A stretch of DNA of 64,000 nt from assembly GCF_000467125.1 (NCBI RefSeq), contig NZ_BATJ01000002.1, positions 62,001 to 126,000 on the forward strand. The letters are read 5' to 3'. The notes under the pieces are model-generated. The model was not told the origin of the DNA. It was given only the letters and a program-made list of their open reading frames with translations, and ran no database searches. Shown one piece after another: positions 29,904 through 38,658 of the stretch. The stretch is from Vibrio proteolyticus NBRC 13287 (GTDB lineage: Bacteria > Pseudomonadota > Gammaproteobacteria > Enterobacterales > Vibrionaceae). Numbering within the stretch: position 1 is the stretch's first letter; every line of letters starts with the position of its first letter. The position numbers and the translations under genes were made by a program.

Positions 29904-31934
29904 ATGAGTAAAATGTTCGATCTGGTGTCTGAATATCAGCCATCCGGTGATCAGCCCACCGCAATAAAACAACTGTTGGAAGGGCTGGATTCAGGGTTAG
30001 CGCATCAGACACTGCTCGGGGTCACCGGCTCCGGTAAGACGTTCACTCTGGCCAACGTGATTGCGCAGGCACAGCGTCCGGCGATCTTGCTTGCTCCAAA
30101 CAAAACGCTGGCAGCTCAGTTGTACGGTGAGATGAAAGCATTCTTTCCCAATAATGCGGTGGAGTACTTTGTCTCTTACTACGATTATTACCAGCCCGAA
30201 GCCTATGTGCCCACCACTGATACTTTCATCGAGAAGGATGCATCGGTCAACGCTCACATTGAACAGATGCGTTTGTCGGCCACCAAAGCCCTTCTGGAGA
30301 GAAAAGATGCCATCATCGTCGCCTCTGTCTCGGCGATTTATGGTTTGGGCGACCCGGAATCGTATCTACAGATGATGTTGCACGTCCGTCGTGGTGACTT
30401 TATCGGTCAGCGCGATATTTTACGCCGCCTGGCGGAGTTGCAATACACTCGCAATGAAGTGGCGTTTGAGCGGGGTCAGTTTCGCGTGCGCGGCGAAGTC
30501 ATTGATGTCTTTCCGGCTGAATCGGATCAGGAAGCGGTGCGGATCGAAATGTTCGATGATGAGATCGAATGCATCAGTTTGTTCGACCCTTTGACCGGGG
30601 TCGTCAAGCAACGGGATATCCCGCGTTTTACTATCTACCCGAAAACACACTATGTGACTCCCCGAGATCGTATTCTGGAAGCCATTGAACACATTAAGCA
30701 AGAACTGGCGCTGCGCAAGCAGTATCTGCTCGATAACAACAAATTGCTCGAAGAGCAGCGCATCACCCAGCGGACTCAATTTGACATCGAAATGATGAAC
30801 GAGCTGGGTTTTTGCTCGGGAATCGAAAACTACTCACGGTATCTCAGCGGACGCAGTGAAGGTGAGCCACCACCGACACTGTTTGATTATCTGCCGCACG
30901 ATGGCTTATTGATCATCGATGAGTCCCACGTGACTGTGCCGCAGATTGGTGCCATGTTTAAAGGGGATCGCTCACGCAAAGAGACGCTGGTGGAGTTTGG
31001 CTTTCGTTTGCCATCGGCGCTTGACAACCGTCCGCTTAAATTTGAAGAATTTGAATCTCTGGCACCGCAAACCATTTTTGTTTCGGCCACGCCGGGCAAC
31101 TATGAACTGGAAAAATCAGACGGCGAGGTGGCGGATCAGGTGGTGCGTCCAACCGGTCTGCTGGATCCTGAGCTGGAAGTGCGTCCGGTGGCTACCCAGG
31201 TGGATGACCTGTTGTCAGAGATCCGGATTCGTTCCGCCAAAGATGAACGGGTGCTGGTGACTACATTGACCAAGCGTATGGCCGAAGATCTGACGGAATA
31301 CCTTCATGAGCATGATGTGCGGGTGCGTTATCTGCACTCGGATATAGATACGGTCGAGCGCGTTGAGATTATCCGTGATTTGCGCCTGGGAGAATTTGAT
31401 GTTCTGGTCGGAATCAACCTGCTACGTGAGGGGCTGGATATGCCGGAAGTGTCGTTGGTGGCGATTCTGGATGCAGACAAAGAAGGCTTCCTGCGCTCAG
31501 AGCGTTCTTTGATTCAGACCATTGGCCGCGCGGCCCGTAATGTGGCGGGCAAGGCGATTTTGTATGCTGATCGTATTACCGGCTCGATGAAAAAAGCCAT
31601 GGACGAAACCAACCGTCGCCGGGAAAAACAACAGGCTTACAACGAAGAAAGAGGCATTCAGCCTCAGGCGTTGAAACGCAATATCAAAGATATCATGGAG
31701 CTGGGTGATATCACCAAGGGCAAACGTCAACGTGTGAATAAGCAGGTGCCGTTGTCGAAAGTGGCTGAGCCTTCACAGCGTTATGTGGCCCTGTCGCCAC
31801 AAGAGCTGGACAAAGAGATCAGCAAACTGGAAGCGGCAATGTACAAACATGCCCAGGATCTGGAGTTTGAGCTGGCGGCTGAGAAGCGCGATCAGATAGA
31901 GAAACTACGGGAACAGTTTATCGCGAACAGCTGA
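29904..31934 (+). CDS. uvrB: UvrABC system protein B
   Basis: Damage-verifying helicase-like subunit of nucleotide excision repair. Walker A GVTGSGKT is at residues 39-46 and the DESH helicase box is in IIDESHVTV. The beta-hairpin region is around [10 protein letters not shown]. The C-terminal UVR domain ([18 protein letters not shown]) binds UvrC. It is 676 aa (E. coli 673). It shares its terminator with the convergent qrr1. Confidence 0.98.
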   Translation: MSKMFDLVSEYQPSGDQPTAIKQLLEGLDSGLAHQTLLGVTGSGKTFTLANVIAQAQRPAILLAPNKTLAAQLYGEMKAFFPNNAVEYFVSYYDYYQPEAYVPTTDTFIEKDASVNAHIEQMRLSATKALLERKDAIIVASVSAIYGLGDPESYLQMMLHVRRGDFIGQRDILRRLAELQYTRNEVAFERGQFRVRGEVIDVFPAESDQEAVRIEMFDDEIECISLFDPLTGVVKQRDIPRFTIYPKTHYVTPRDRILEAIEHIKQELALRKQYLLDNNKLLEEQRITQRTQFDIEMMNELGFCSGIENYSRYLSGRSEGEPPPTLFDYLPHDGLLIIDESHVTVPQIGAMFKGDRSRKETLVEFGFRLPSALDNRPLKFEEFESLAPQTIFVSATPGNYELEKSDGEVADQVVRPTGLLDPELEVRPVATQVDDLLSEIRIRSAKDERVLVTTLTKRMAEDLTEYLHEHDVRVRYLHSDIDTVERVEIIRDLRLGEFDVLVGINLLREGLDMPEVSLVAILDADKEGFLRSERSLIQTIGRAARNVAGKAILYADRITGSMKKAMDETNRRREKQQAYNEERGIQPQALKRNIKDIMELGDITKGKRQRVNKQVPLSKVAEPSQRYVALSPQELDKEISKLEAAMYKHAQDLEFELAAEKRDQIEKLREQFIANS

Positions 31935-31960
31935 TGCTATTTACTAACTAAACGACAAGC

Positions 31961-31999
31961 AAAAAAATAGCCAATAGACACTAATCTATTGGCTTTTTT
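31961..31999. terminator. Shared bidirectional terminator of uvrB and qrr1
   Basis: AGCCAATAGA (31969-31978), six-base loop, TCTATTGGCT (31985-31994). There are five T on the plus side and seven T on the minus side. On the minus strand it forms the 3' hairpin of the Qrr RNA. Confidence 0.9.
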
Positions 32000-32055
32000 G
32001 TGAATACTAAGTTCACTAACAACGTCAGTTGGCTAGGTGACCCAAACTTGGGTCA
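31961..32055 (-). ncRNA. qrr1: Quorum regulatory small RNA Qrr1
   Basis: Hfq-dependent trans-acting sRNA that base-pairs with luxR/hapR-type and other mRNAs at low cell density. The minus-strand RNA starts with TGACCC, which pairs with GGGTCA to form stem-loop 1. It then carries the invariant Qrr core CCTAGCCAACTGACGTTG and TTAGTGAA, and ends in a rho-independent terminator, about 95 nt in all. The predicted start at 32055 is exactly where a sigma-54 promoter (32067-32081) would place it. Its position upstream of and divergent from luxO is the conserved qrr1 location in vibrios. Confidence 0.95.
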
Positions 32056-32066
32056 ATCTGAATAAA

Positions 32067-32081
32067 GCATCTTCTATGCCA
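32067..32081 (-). promoter_or_regulatory. Sigma-54 promoter of qrr1
   Basis: Minus strand TGGCATAGAAGATGC has GG and GC separated by 10 bases, the -24/-12 layout required by RpoN. The +1 then falls at about 32055, matching the Qrr 5' end. Confidence 0.88.
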
Positions 32082-32142
32082 ACTTTTTGAGGTAAGAAAA
32101 TCGGTCAATTGCGGATTCCGTACGGAAATTTTCCGATTTAAT

Positions 32143-32155
32143 TTGCAAAATGCAA
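32143..32155. promoter_or_regulatory. LuxO binding site
   Basis: TTGCAAAATGCAA is a perfect match to the reported LuxO consensus TTGCA-W3-TGCAA. It lies about 90 bases upstream of the qrr1 start, an enhancer position. Confidence 0.8.
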
Positions 32156-32173
32156 TTCGCAATGCAATCATTT

Positions 32174-32186
32174 CTACAAAATGCAA
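32174..32186. promoter_or_regulatory. Second, imperfect LuxO site
   Basis: CTACAAAATGCAA has the right half perfect and two mismatches in the left half. It is close to the luxO start, so it could serve LuxO autorepression. A third TGCAA half-site is at 32163-32167. Confidence 0.5.
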
Positions 32187-32203
32187 ATAATAATGGCTAG
32201 GTT

Positions 32204-33619
32204 ATGCAACAATCCTCAGAATCTCAAAAATCGAGATACCTGTTGATGGTAGAAGATACGGCGTCGGTTGCAGCCCTGTACCGCTCGTATCTCACTCCTT
32301 TAGGTATCGATATCAATATTGTCGGCACCGGTCGTGATGCTATCGAAAGTCTCACTTATCGCACGCCGGATCTCATTTTGCTTGACTTACGACTGCCGGA
32401 CATGACCGGTATGGACGTATTGCACGAAGTGAAGAAAAGTGTGCCTGATGTTCCGGTGGTGTTTATGACCGCACACGGTTCTATCGATACAGCGGTCGAA
32501 ACGATGCGCCATGGGGCTCAGGACTTTCTGATCAAACAGTGTGAAGCGGACCGTTTGCGGGTGACGGTGAACAACGCGATTCGCAAAGCAAGCAAGCTCA
32601 AGAATGATGCGGATAACCTGAGCAATCAAGGCTATCAGGGTTTCATCGGCAGCAGCCAGACGATGCAGGCGGTGTATCGCACTATCGATTCAGCGGCGAG
32701 CAGCAAGGCCAGCATATTCATCACCGGAGAAAGCGGTACGGGGAAAGAAGTGTGTGCCGAGGCGATCCATGCTGCCAGCAAGCGGGGAGATAAACCGTTT
32801 ATTGCCATCAACTGTGCTGCGATCCCGAAAGATCTGATTGAAAGTGAGCTGTTTGGTCATGTCAAAGGGGCGTTTACCGGCGCGGCGACGGACCGTCAGG
32901 GCGCGGCGGAGCTGGCAGACGGAGGAACCTTGTTCCTCGATGAGCTGTGCGAAATGGACTTAGATCTGCAAACCAAACTGCTGCGCTTTATTCAAACGGG
33001 CACTTTCCAGAAAGTTGGCTCGTCCAAAATGAAAAGCGTCGATGTGCGGTTTGTGTGCGCCACCAACCGGGATCCGTGGAAGGAAGTTCAGGAGGGGCGT
33101 TTTCGGGAAGACTTGTACTACCGTCTGTATGTGATCCCGTTGCATTTGCCGCCACTGCGCGAGCGTGGTGAGGATGTCATCGAAATTGCATATTCATTAC
33201 TGGGCTATATGTCCAACGAGGAAGGCAAAGGGTTTGTGCGTTTGTCGCCTGAGGTGATTGAACGCTTCAATCAATACGAATGGCCGGGTAACGTCCGTCA
33301 ACTGCAAAACGTACTGCGCAATGTGGTCGTGCTGAATAACGGTAAAGAAATTTCGCTCGATATGTTGCCACCGCCGCTGAATAAGCCGATGGATAACCAG
33401 ATTCGAGTGATCAAACAGGACAAAGAATCGCTCTCAGCGCATGAAATTTTCCCGTTGTGGCTGACAGAAAAGAACGCGATTGAACAGGCCATTGAAGCCT
33501 GTGATGGCAATATTCCAAAAGCTGCGGGCTATCTGGATGTCAGCCCTTCGACGATTTATCGCAAACTGCAAGCGTGGAATGCCAAGGAAGAATATGATGG
33601 AAGTATTAAATCAAAATAA
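32204..33619 (+). CDS. luxO: Quorum-sensing sigma-54 response regulator LuxO
   Basis: Phosphorylated by LuxU at low cell density, it activates qrr genes with sigma-54. The receiver domain (about 1-130) has the phosphoacceptor D61 in [10 protein letters not shown]. The AAA+ domain shows Walker A GESGTGKE, the sigma-54 contact GAFTGA and Walker B GTLFLDEL. The C-terminal Fis-type HTH is [20 protein letters not shown]. With the ATG at 32204 the protein is 471 aa. If translation began at Met15 (32246), D61 would become D47, the V. harveyi numbering, but no ribosome-binding site precedes that ATG. Overlaps luxU by 26 bases. Confidence 0.97.
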   Translation: MQQSSESQKSRYLLMVEDTASVAALYRSYLTPLGIDINIVGTGRDAIESLTYRTPDLILLDLRLPDMTGMDVLHEVKKSVPDVPVVFMTAHGSIDTAVETMRHGAQDFLIKQCEADRLRVTVNNAIRKASKLKNDADNLSNQGYQGFIGSSQTMQAVYRTIDSAASSKASIFITGESGTGKEVCAEAIHAASKRGDKPFIAINCAAIPKDLIESELFGHVKGAFTGAATDRQGAAELADGGTLFLDELCEMDLDLQTKLLRFIQTGTFQKVGSSKMKSVDVRFVCATNRDPWKEVQEGRFREDLYYRLYVIPLHLPPLRERGEDVIEIAYSLLGYMSNEEGKGFVRLSPEVIERFNQYEWPGNVRQLQNVLRNVVVLNNGKEISLDMLPPPLNKPMDNQIRVIKQDKESLSAHEIFPLWLTEKNAIEQAIEACDGNIPKAAGYLDVSPSTIYRKLQAWNAKEEYDGSIKSK

Positions 33620-33932
33620 GATTGAGCAACTGGCCAATGATATTGGCGAAGAGAACGTGCCGGTATTGCTCGGCATTTTTCTCGGCGAGCTGGAAAGCTA
33701 TATTGCTTATCTGAGTGACCCTGCGGCTGCGGATAAGTTGAGCTACCTGCGAGAGATTTCTCACGCATTGAAAAGCAGTGCCGCCAGTTTTGGTGCTGAA
33801 CAGTTGTGTTCCAGCGCGATTGAAATTGATGCCCGGGTGAAGAACGGCCAGCCTCTGAGTGAAGCCGGCGACGTGTCTCACATGGTTGAGTTGCTGGGGA
33901 CGACATTGTCCCGTTATCAACAGTTAGTTTGA
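33594..33932 (+). CDS. luxU: Phosphorelay protein LuxU
   Basis: Single-domain histidine phosphotransferase that passes phosphate from hybrid sensor kinases to LuxO. The HPt signature [15 protein letters not shown] contains the phosphohistidine (H57 with this start). It is 112 aa. Two adjacent ATGs (33594 and 33597) follow AAGGAAG; I take the first, and the second is equally possible. The start lies inside the end of luxO and the 3' end overlaps the convergent yvcK gene by nine bases. Confidence 0.95.
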   Translation: MMEVLNQNKIEQLANDIGEENVPVLLGIFLGELESYIAYLSDPAAADKLSYLREISHALKSSAASFGAEQLCSSAIEIDARVKNGQPLSEAGDVSHMVELLGTTLSRYQQLV

Positions 33933-34817
33933 CAGCAGGGTCACGATCGCTTTTTGCAGTTTCGTCCGGTCGTGGCGCCAATCACGGTTGGCGGACGCCA
34001 GATCCGTCACCACGCAGTTCCAGTCTGAGTTAAGTTCCGGATGTGGGGTGTCGACCAGCACCACATCCACTTTTCTCGCATGACAGGCTCGCTCGCACCA
34101 ACTGAGACGGCCGTGGAGCGTCATGCGTGCTGCGGGGCCAAATTCCGGTGACAGGTTATCGACGAACACCAGCTTGGCTTTAAGATTGTTGGCGATGGCC
34201 TGGCCGATTTCAGGCAGTAGTAATGGGGGCATGATGCTGGTCAGAAAGCTGCCCGGACCGAGAACAATGCAATCCGCCTGTTCAATGGCAATGACGCCCT
34301 CTTTGGTTGCCGGCACTTCCGGATCCAGATCCAGCCTGCGCAAATCCTCCTTCATCTCGTCTACGCTGGTTTCTCCCGTGACCCACATGCCGTCTGCGGA
34401 CAGCGCTTTAAGATCCGAGGGGTGCTCTGACATTGGCACGATGTTCACGTCGACCTTGAGCATATTGCGAATCAGGTTGATGGCGTCGAGTGGGCGGACA
34501 GACAAGTTGTCCAGCGCAGTCAGCATCAGATTGCCGAGGTTGTGGCCATTGAGTTCGCCTGAGCCTTTAAAACGATATTCAAACATCATCGAGCTGATGG
34601 ATGGCTCGGTGATGAGCTGATTGATGCAGTTGCGGGTGTCTCCCCAGGCGATCCCGCCCTGACAGTCACGAATCCGCCCCGTCGAACCGCCGTTATCTGT
34701 GGTGGTAACTATGCCAGTGGCGTTACTGCCAAAATCTTTGAGTGCGGCCAGCATACGCCCCAGGCCGTGCCCTCCGCCGATAGCGACCACTTTTTTTGAT
34801 GCATAAATGCTCATCAT
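33924..34817 (-). CDS. yvcK: YvcK/CofD-like protein (gluconeogenesis factor family)
   Basis: A 297-aa cytoplasmic protein of the YvcK/YbhK family, related to CofD. Signatures are the N-terminal VVAIGGGHGLGRMLAALKDF nucleotide-binding loop, VTTTDNGGSTGRIR, LNGHNLGNLMLTA and VLGPGSFLTSIMPPLLLPEI. Bacillus YvcK binds UDP-sugars and supports growth on gluconeogenic carbon sources; the role in vibrios is less clear. The gene is convergent with luxU and overlaps its last nine bases. The start may be the ATG at 34817 or at 34814. Confidence 0.9.
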   Translation of the reverse strand: MMSIYASKKVVAIGGGHGLGRMLAALKDFGSNATGIVTTTDNGGSTGRIRDCQGGIAWGDTRNCINQLITEPSISSMMFEYRFKGSGELNGHNLGNLMLTALDNLSVRPLDAINLIRNMLKVDVNIVPMSEHPSDLKALSADGMWVTGETSVDEMKEDLRRLDLDPEVPATKEGVIAIEQADCIVLGPGSFLTSIMPPLLLPEIGQAIANNLKAKLVFVDNLSPEFGPAARMTLHGRLSWCERACHARKVDVVLVDTPHPELNSDWNCVVTDLASANRDWRHDRTKLQKAIVTLLSN

Positions 34818-34995
34818 TTTCTTCTTATATTTTCATATTCAGGCACAAACTAATCCAACTCGTAAACATAGCATACTCATTAGGAGTTAATTTGGGCTGT
34901 GAGTAAGATTTTTTCCTGTCAGGACTGGAATCACATACAAATATTAAGTATTTTAATGTTAGCTGCTATTGATAACGACAAGTCATTAGTTGCCA
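34818..34995. other. yvcK-moaA divergent region
   Basis: Holds the promoters of yvcK and of the moa transcript. TTGAT at 34969 followed by a weak partner resembles half of an FNR site, which would fit anaerobic moa control but is too poor to call. No other structure was seen. Confidence 0.4.
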
Positions 34996-35107
34996 TAACT
35001 CCGAGCTCTTAAGCTAAGTTCCTGCGGGGATACGCTGAATGAGCCAGTGGCATTTTGCCACGAGGGCCAGGTTGGAAATGACCTTGCCTCCCGTGTTTGG
35101 AAAGGTG
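34996..35107 (+). ncRNA. Molybdenum-cofactor (MoCo) riboswitch
   Basis: The moaA leader carries the conserved Moco RNA elements: AACTCCGA at the 5' side, CCTGCGGGGATACGCTGAAT, the hairpin GTGGCATTTTGCCAC, GGTTGGAAATGACC (a GNRA-like capped stem), and TTGCCTCCCGTGTTTGGAAA reaching the ribosome-binding site. The element resembles the E. coli moaA leader closely. GGAAAGG (35099-35105) lies at its end, so ligand binding could hide the ribosome site. Confidence 0.9.
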
Positions 35108-35111
35108 TTCC

Positions 35112-36101
35112 GTGGCGCAACAATTTGAAGATAAATTCCATCGCAAGTTTTACTACTTGCGTCTGTCAGTAACTGACGTTTGCAATTTTAAATGTACTTA
35201 CTGCCTGCCTGATGGCTATAAGCCTTCCGGGCGTAAAAACTCGTCTTTTTTAACCCTGCCTGAAATCCGTCGTGTGGTAAAAGCCTTTGCGGATTGCGGG
35301 ACCTCTAAAGTGCGCATCACCGGCGGTGAACCCAGCCTGCGTAAAGACTTCAGCCAGATCATTGAGACGGTCGCCAGTACCGATGGTATCCGTAAGGTCG
35401 CGACGACCACCAACGGTTACCGGATGGAGAAACAGGTCGCTGAATGGCGTGAGGCCGGCCTGACACACATTAATGTCAGTGTCGACAGCCTGGATCCGCG
35501 GATGTTTCATCAGATAACCGGTGAGAATAAATTCACTCAGGTCATGGCGGGTATCGACCGGGCATTTGAGGTCGGCTTCGAACAAGTTAAGGTTAACGTC
35601 GTCCTGATGAAAAACCTCAACCATCAAGAGCTGCCTGCGTTTCTCAACTGGATCAAAGATAAGCCGATTCAACTGCGCTTTATTGAGCTGATGCAGACCG
35701 GTGAGATGGATGATCTGTTTAACAAACACCATGTATCTGGCGTGGCCATCCGGAATCAACTGATTGCCAACGGCTGGTTGCTCAAAGTTCGTGCGGCTAA
35801 CGATGGTCCAGCTCAGGTCTTCGTTCATCCCGATTATCAGGGTGAGATTGGTCTGATCATGCCGTACGAAAAAGATTTTTGTGAGAGCTGTAACCGGTTG
35901 CGGGTATCGGCTACCGGTAAACTGCACCTGTGCTTATTCGGAGAACATGGTGTTGAGCTACGTGACCTGCTTGAACAGGATGAGCAGGAGCAGGTTTTGA
36001 TTGAACGCATCCAGGCCCAGCTACAAACCAAAAAAATCAGCCATTTCCTCCACGATGGCAACACAGGTATGACGCCTCATCTGGCGTCAATTGGCGGTTA
36101 A
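35112..36101 (+). CDS. moaA: GTP 3',8-cyclase MoaA
   Basis: Radical-SAM enzyme starting molybdopterin synthesis from GTP. The N-terminal cluster cysteines are C24, C28 and C31 (CNFKCTYC). The C-terminal second cluster uses C257, C260 and the cysteine of HLCLFGE. The GTG at 35112 gives 329 aa, the E. coli length, with GGAAAGG seven bases upstream; an in-frame start at 35097 would lie inside the riboswitch. First gene of moaABCDE. Confidence 0.97.
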   Translation: MAQQFEDKFHRKFYYLRLSVTDVCNFKCTYCLPDGYKPSGRKNSSFLTLPEIRRVVKAFADCGTSKVRITGGEPSLRKDFSQIIETVASTDGIRKVATTTNGYRMEKQVAEWREAGLTHINVSVDSLDPRMFHQITGENKFTQVMAGIDRAFEVGFEQVKVNVVLMKNLNHQELPAFLNWIKDKPIQLRFIELMQTGEMDDLFNKHHVSGVAIRNQLIANGWLLKVRAANDGPAQVFVHPDYQGEIGLIMPYEKDFCESCNRLRVSATGKLHLCLFGEHGVELRDLLEQDEQEQVLIERIQAQLQTKKISHFLHDGNTGMTPHLASIGG

Positions 36102-36179
36102 GCCGTCGCCTTTTCTGCCGCTGTCTTGCCGAGAGCGGCTCACGCATCCATTTAAATTTTTATCGAGATAGGTGAACAC

Positions 36180-36692
36180 ATGGGTCACGCAGAAACGAAA
36201 TTTCAACCGGCCAACATCGCAGTACTGACCGTTTCAGACACTCGCACCGAAGAGAATGACACATCCGGCCGCTACCTGGCAGAGCACGCAGCAGAAGCGG
36301 GCCACAACGTGGTGGATAAACAGATCGTGATCGATGATATGTACAAGATCCGGGCGATTGTGTCGCAATGGATCGCCGACGATCATGTTCAGGCAGTGAT
36401 GATTACTGGCGGTACTGGTTTTACATCGCGTGACAGCACACCTGAAGCGCTTAAGCCGCTGTTTGACAAAGAGGTCGAAGGGTTTGGTGAGCTGTTCCGG
36501 ATGGTGTCGTATGATGAGATCGGGACATCGACGATTCAATCGCGAGCGATTGCCGGTTTTGCCAATCACACGGTTATTTTTGCGATGCCTGGCTCAACGG
36601 GGGCATGTCGCACCGGCTGGACGAAGATCATCAAGCAGCAGTTGGATGCCAGCCATCGTCCGTGCAACTTCATGCCTCATCTGGCAGTGTGA
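36180..36692 (+). CDS. moaB: Molybdenum cofactor biosynthesis protein B
   Basis: A 170-aa MogA-like protein, thought to bind or adenylylate molybdopterin. The core motifs [16 protein letters not shown] and [18 protein letters not shown] are those of the MoaB/MogA fold. It lies 78 bases after moaA in the E. coli order. Confidence 0.96.
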   Translation: MGHAETKFQPANIAVLTVSDTRTEENDTSGRYLAEHAAEAGHNVVDKQIVIDDMYKIRAIVSQWIADDHVQAVMITGGTGFTSRDSTPEALKPLFDKEVEGFGELFRMVSYDEIGTSTIQSRAIAGFANHTVIFAMPGSTGACRTGWTKIIKQQLDASHRPCNFMPHLAV

Positions 36693-36704
36693 TCCGGAGG
36701 GGTA

Positions 36705-37184
36705 ATGAGTCAATTTACTCACATTAACGCGTCCGGCGAAGCCAATATGGTTGACGTCTCTGCCAAAGCAGAAACCGTACGTGAAGCACGCGCGGAAGCG
36801 TTCGTGCACATGGCGGCGGAAACCTTGCAACTGATCGTCTCTGGTCAGCACCACAAAGGGGACGTGTTTGCGACCGCGCGCATTGCGGGCATTCAGGCCG
36901 CCAAGAAAACCTGGGATTTGATCCCGCTGTGTCATCCATTGCTGCTGTCTAAAGTCGAAGTGCAGTTGGAAGCGCTGGAAGCGCAAAACATGGTCCGGAT
37001 TGAGTCGGTATGCAAGCTGGCCGGCAAAACGGGCGTGGAAATGGAAGCGCTGACGGCTGCGTCAGTGGCGGCGCTGACCATCTATGACATGTGTAAAGCG
37101 GTCCAGAAAGACATAGTGATTGGTCAGGTTCGACTGTTGGAGAAAACCGGAGGGAAGTCCGGACATTTTAAGGCAGAGTCATGA
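36705..37184 (+). CDS. moaC: Cyclic pyranopterin monophosphate synthase
   Basis: Makes cPMP from the MoaA product. It is 159 aa, with [13 protein letters not shown] and the C-terminal [20 protein letters not shown] segment holding active-site residues. GGAGG precedes the ATG at 36705. The end overlaps moaD by four bases (ATGA). Confidence 0.97.
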   Translation: MSQFTHINASGEANMVDVSAKAETVREARAEAFVHMAAETLQLIVSGQHHKGDVFATARIAGIQAAKKTWDLIPLCHPLLLSKVEVQLEALEAQNMVRIESVCKLAGKTGVEMEALTAASVAALTIYDMCKAVQKDIVIGQVRLLEKTGGKSGHFKAES

Positions 37185-37426
37185 TTACAGTGTTATTTTT
37201 TGCTCAAACCCGTGAATTGGTCGGTACGGATCAAGTCCAGGTTGAGGCTCGTTTTACTACGGTTGATGCGCTGCGCGAACACCTGGCGGCTCAAGAGGGC
37301 AAATGGTCACTGGCGCTGGAAGCCGGTAAATTGCTAGCGGCGGTGAATCAGGCGATTGTCCCGCTCGACACTAAGTTGAACGACGGTGATGAAGTGGCGT
37401 TCTTTCCGCCTGTGACCGGAGGCTAA
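37181..37426 (+). CDS. moaD: Molybdopterin synthase small subunit
   Basis: Ubiquitin-fold sulfur carrier of 81 aa that ends in the diagnostic PPVTGG, the Gly-Gly tail that is thiocarboxylated. Its start overlaps the moaC stop and moaE begins one base after its stop, so the three genes are probably translationally coupled. Confidence 0.97.
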   Translation: MITVLFFAQTRELVGTDQVQVEARFTTVDALREHLAAQEGKWSLALEAGKLLAAVNQAIVPLDTKLNDGDEVAFFPPVTGG

Positions 37427-37427
37427 G

Positions 37428-37883
37428 ATGGATCCACGCGTCTCGGTACAGCAACAGGATTTTTCGGTGGGTGACGAATATCAGCGTTTGGCTCTGGGAA
37501 GTGCAGCAGGCGCTGTTGTCACCTTTGTCGGTAAAGTCCGGGATATGAATTTGGGCGACAATGTCACGGGGCTGTCGCTAGAGCATTACCCGGGAATGAC
37601 GGAAAAGTCGCTGCTGAATATCTGCGATCAGGCAGAGCAACGTTGGCCTCTGTTGCACACCCGGGTTATCCACCGTGTTGGTGATCTTGATATTGGGGAT
37701 CAGATTGTGTTTGTGGGTGTGGTCAGTGCCCATCGCGGCGCGGCATTTGAGGCTTGTGAGTTTATAATGGACTACCTCAAAACTCAGGCGCCGTTCTGGA
37801 AAAAGGAACGGACGACCAACCAGACTCGCTGGGTTGAATCACGCGATTCAGACACGCAAGCTGCCAAACGTTGGCAGAAATAA
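37428..37883 (+). CDS. moaE: Molybdopterin synthase catalytic subunit
   Basis: Inserts two sulfurs into cPMP using MoaD thiocarboxylate. It is 151 aa. GAVVTFVGKVRDMN and the C-terminal KTQAPFWKKE hold the conserved lysines of the active site. Last gene of moaABCDE, followed by a terminator. Confidence 0.96.
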   Translation: MDPRVSVQQQDFSVGDEYQRLALGSAAGAVVTFVGKVRDMNLGDNVTGLSLEHYPGMTEKSLLNICDQAEQRWPLLHTRVIHRVGDLDIGDQIVFVGVVSAHRGAAFEACEFIMDYLKTQAPFWKKERTTNQTRWVESRDSDTQAAKRWQK

Positions 37884-37890
37884 GTCCGAC

Positions 37891-37916
37891 AAGGCCAACC
37901 TCAGGTTGGCCTTTTT
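37891..37916 (+). terminator. Terminator of moaABCDE
   Basis: AAGGCCAACC, TCA, GGTTGGCCTT and a T run, eight bases past moaE. Confidence 0.9.
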
Positions 37917-38184
37917 GATGCGCGTTATTTAAAGAACTGGACGCGCAGTGAGTTAATCCAAGCTTTGACGGTTTGTTGACCAAGGAAAGTTGCCTGATTT
38001 TGGCGTGTTCAACCATACTGATTTCAGGAGCCCATCTCAGGGTGAGCGTCCACAGTGACAGTATGGCTATCAGGTGATAGATGCTGCCTATGATTAAAAT
38101 TGCTGAATTCCATTTAGTAAAATCAAGAAATTAGACAACAATTAGCGTATAGGCACTGCAAAAATCGCAGCAAAGGAGACGCGC
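37917..38184. other. moaE-CBS intergenic region
   Basis: 268 bases with no intact gene. On the minus strand a 23-codon stretch with protein-like composition (ATFLGQQTVKAWINSLRVQ...) ends in a TAA at 37925-37927. It is preceded by an in-frame stop, so at most it is a remnant. The plus strand must contain the promoter of the CBS gene. Confidence 0.35.
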
Positions 38185-38601
38185 ATGGAATTATTAAAAG
38201 TCAGAGATTATATGACCCTTCAGGCGGTGACATTCACACCGGATATGTCGTTGAGTGCAGCGCTGGAAAAGGTCATGAACTCGAACTACCTTGGTGGGCC
38301 GGTGATCAACGAAAAAGAACAGGTGATTGGTTTCCTGTCCGGGCAAGACTTACTCGATAAACTGATCAAAGTGAGTTATTTCTGCCAGGATACTCACATC
38401 GTCTCAGATTGTATGCACCGTGAGGTGTTGTCTGTATCGCCTGACACATCCATCATCGCGCTGGCGGAAATGATGAAAGTGGGTAAGCCAAAAGTGTATC
38501 CGGTGATTGATGATGGTAAGTTGGTCGGTATTATCACCCGGCGTGATGTGCTGCGTGCGATCGCTAAATCGATTGATAGCTGCTTCAAAAAGCCCGTTTA
38601 A
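38185..38601 (+). CDS. CBS-domain pair protein
   Basis: A 138-aa cytoplasmic protein made only of two tandem CBS motifs (about 1-60 and 70-130). Each half ends with the expected I/V-G-I/F-hydrophobic-S/T-x-x-D/R pattern (VIGFLSGQDLLD; LVGIITRRDVLRAI). Such pairs bind adenine nucleotides and regulate partners. No partner is encoded next to it, so the target is unknown. AAAGGAG precedes the ATG. It is monocistronic with its own terminator. Confidence 0.88.
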   Translation: MELLKVRDYMTLQAVTFTPDMSLSAALEKVMNSNYLGGPVINEKEQVIGFLSGQDLLDKLIKVSYFCQDTHIVSDCMHREVLSVSPDTSIIALAEMMKVGKPKVYPVIDDGKLVGIITRRDVLRAIAKSIDSCFKKPV

Positions 38602-38618
38602 TTTATTCCTATCCCTTG

Positions 38619-38640
38619 AAAGGCGCATCGGCGCCTTTTG
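38619..38640 (+). terminator. Terminator of the CBS gene
   Basis: AAAGGCGC, ATCG, GCGCCTTT and further T. Confidence 0.85.
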
Positions 38641-38658
38641 TTTTGCTCAGAGCATTCT

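Noticed and set aside
29682..29972. 96-codon minus-strand frame upstream of uvrB
   Set aside because: It overlaps the uvrB start and the LexA-like box, has no ribosome site and looks like no protein family.
37777..38016. 79-codon minus-strand frame overlapping the end of moaE
   Set aside because: Its second half is antisense to moaE and runs through the terminator; no ribosome site.
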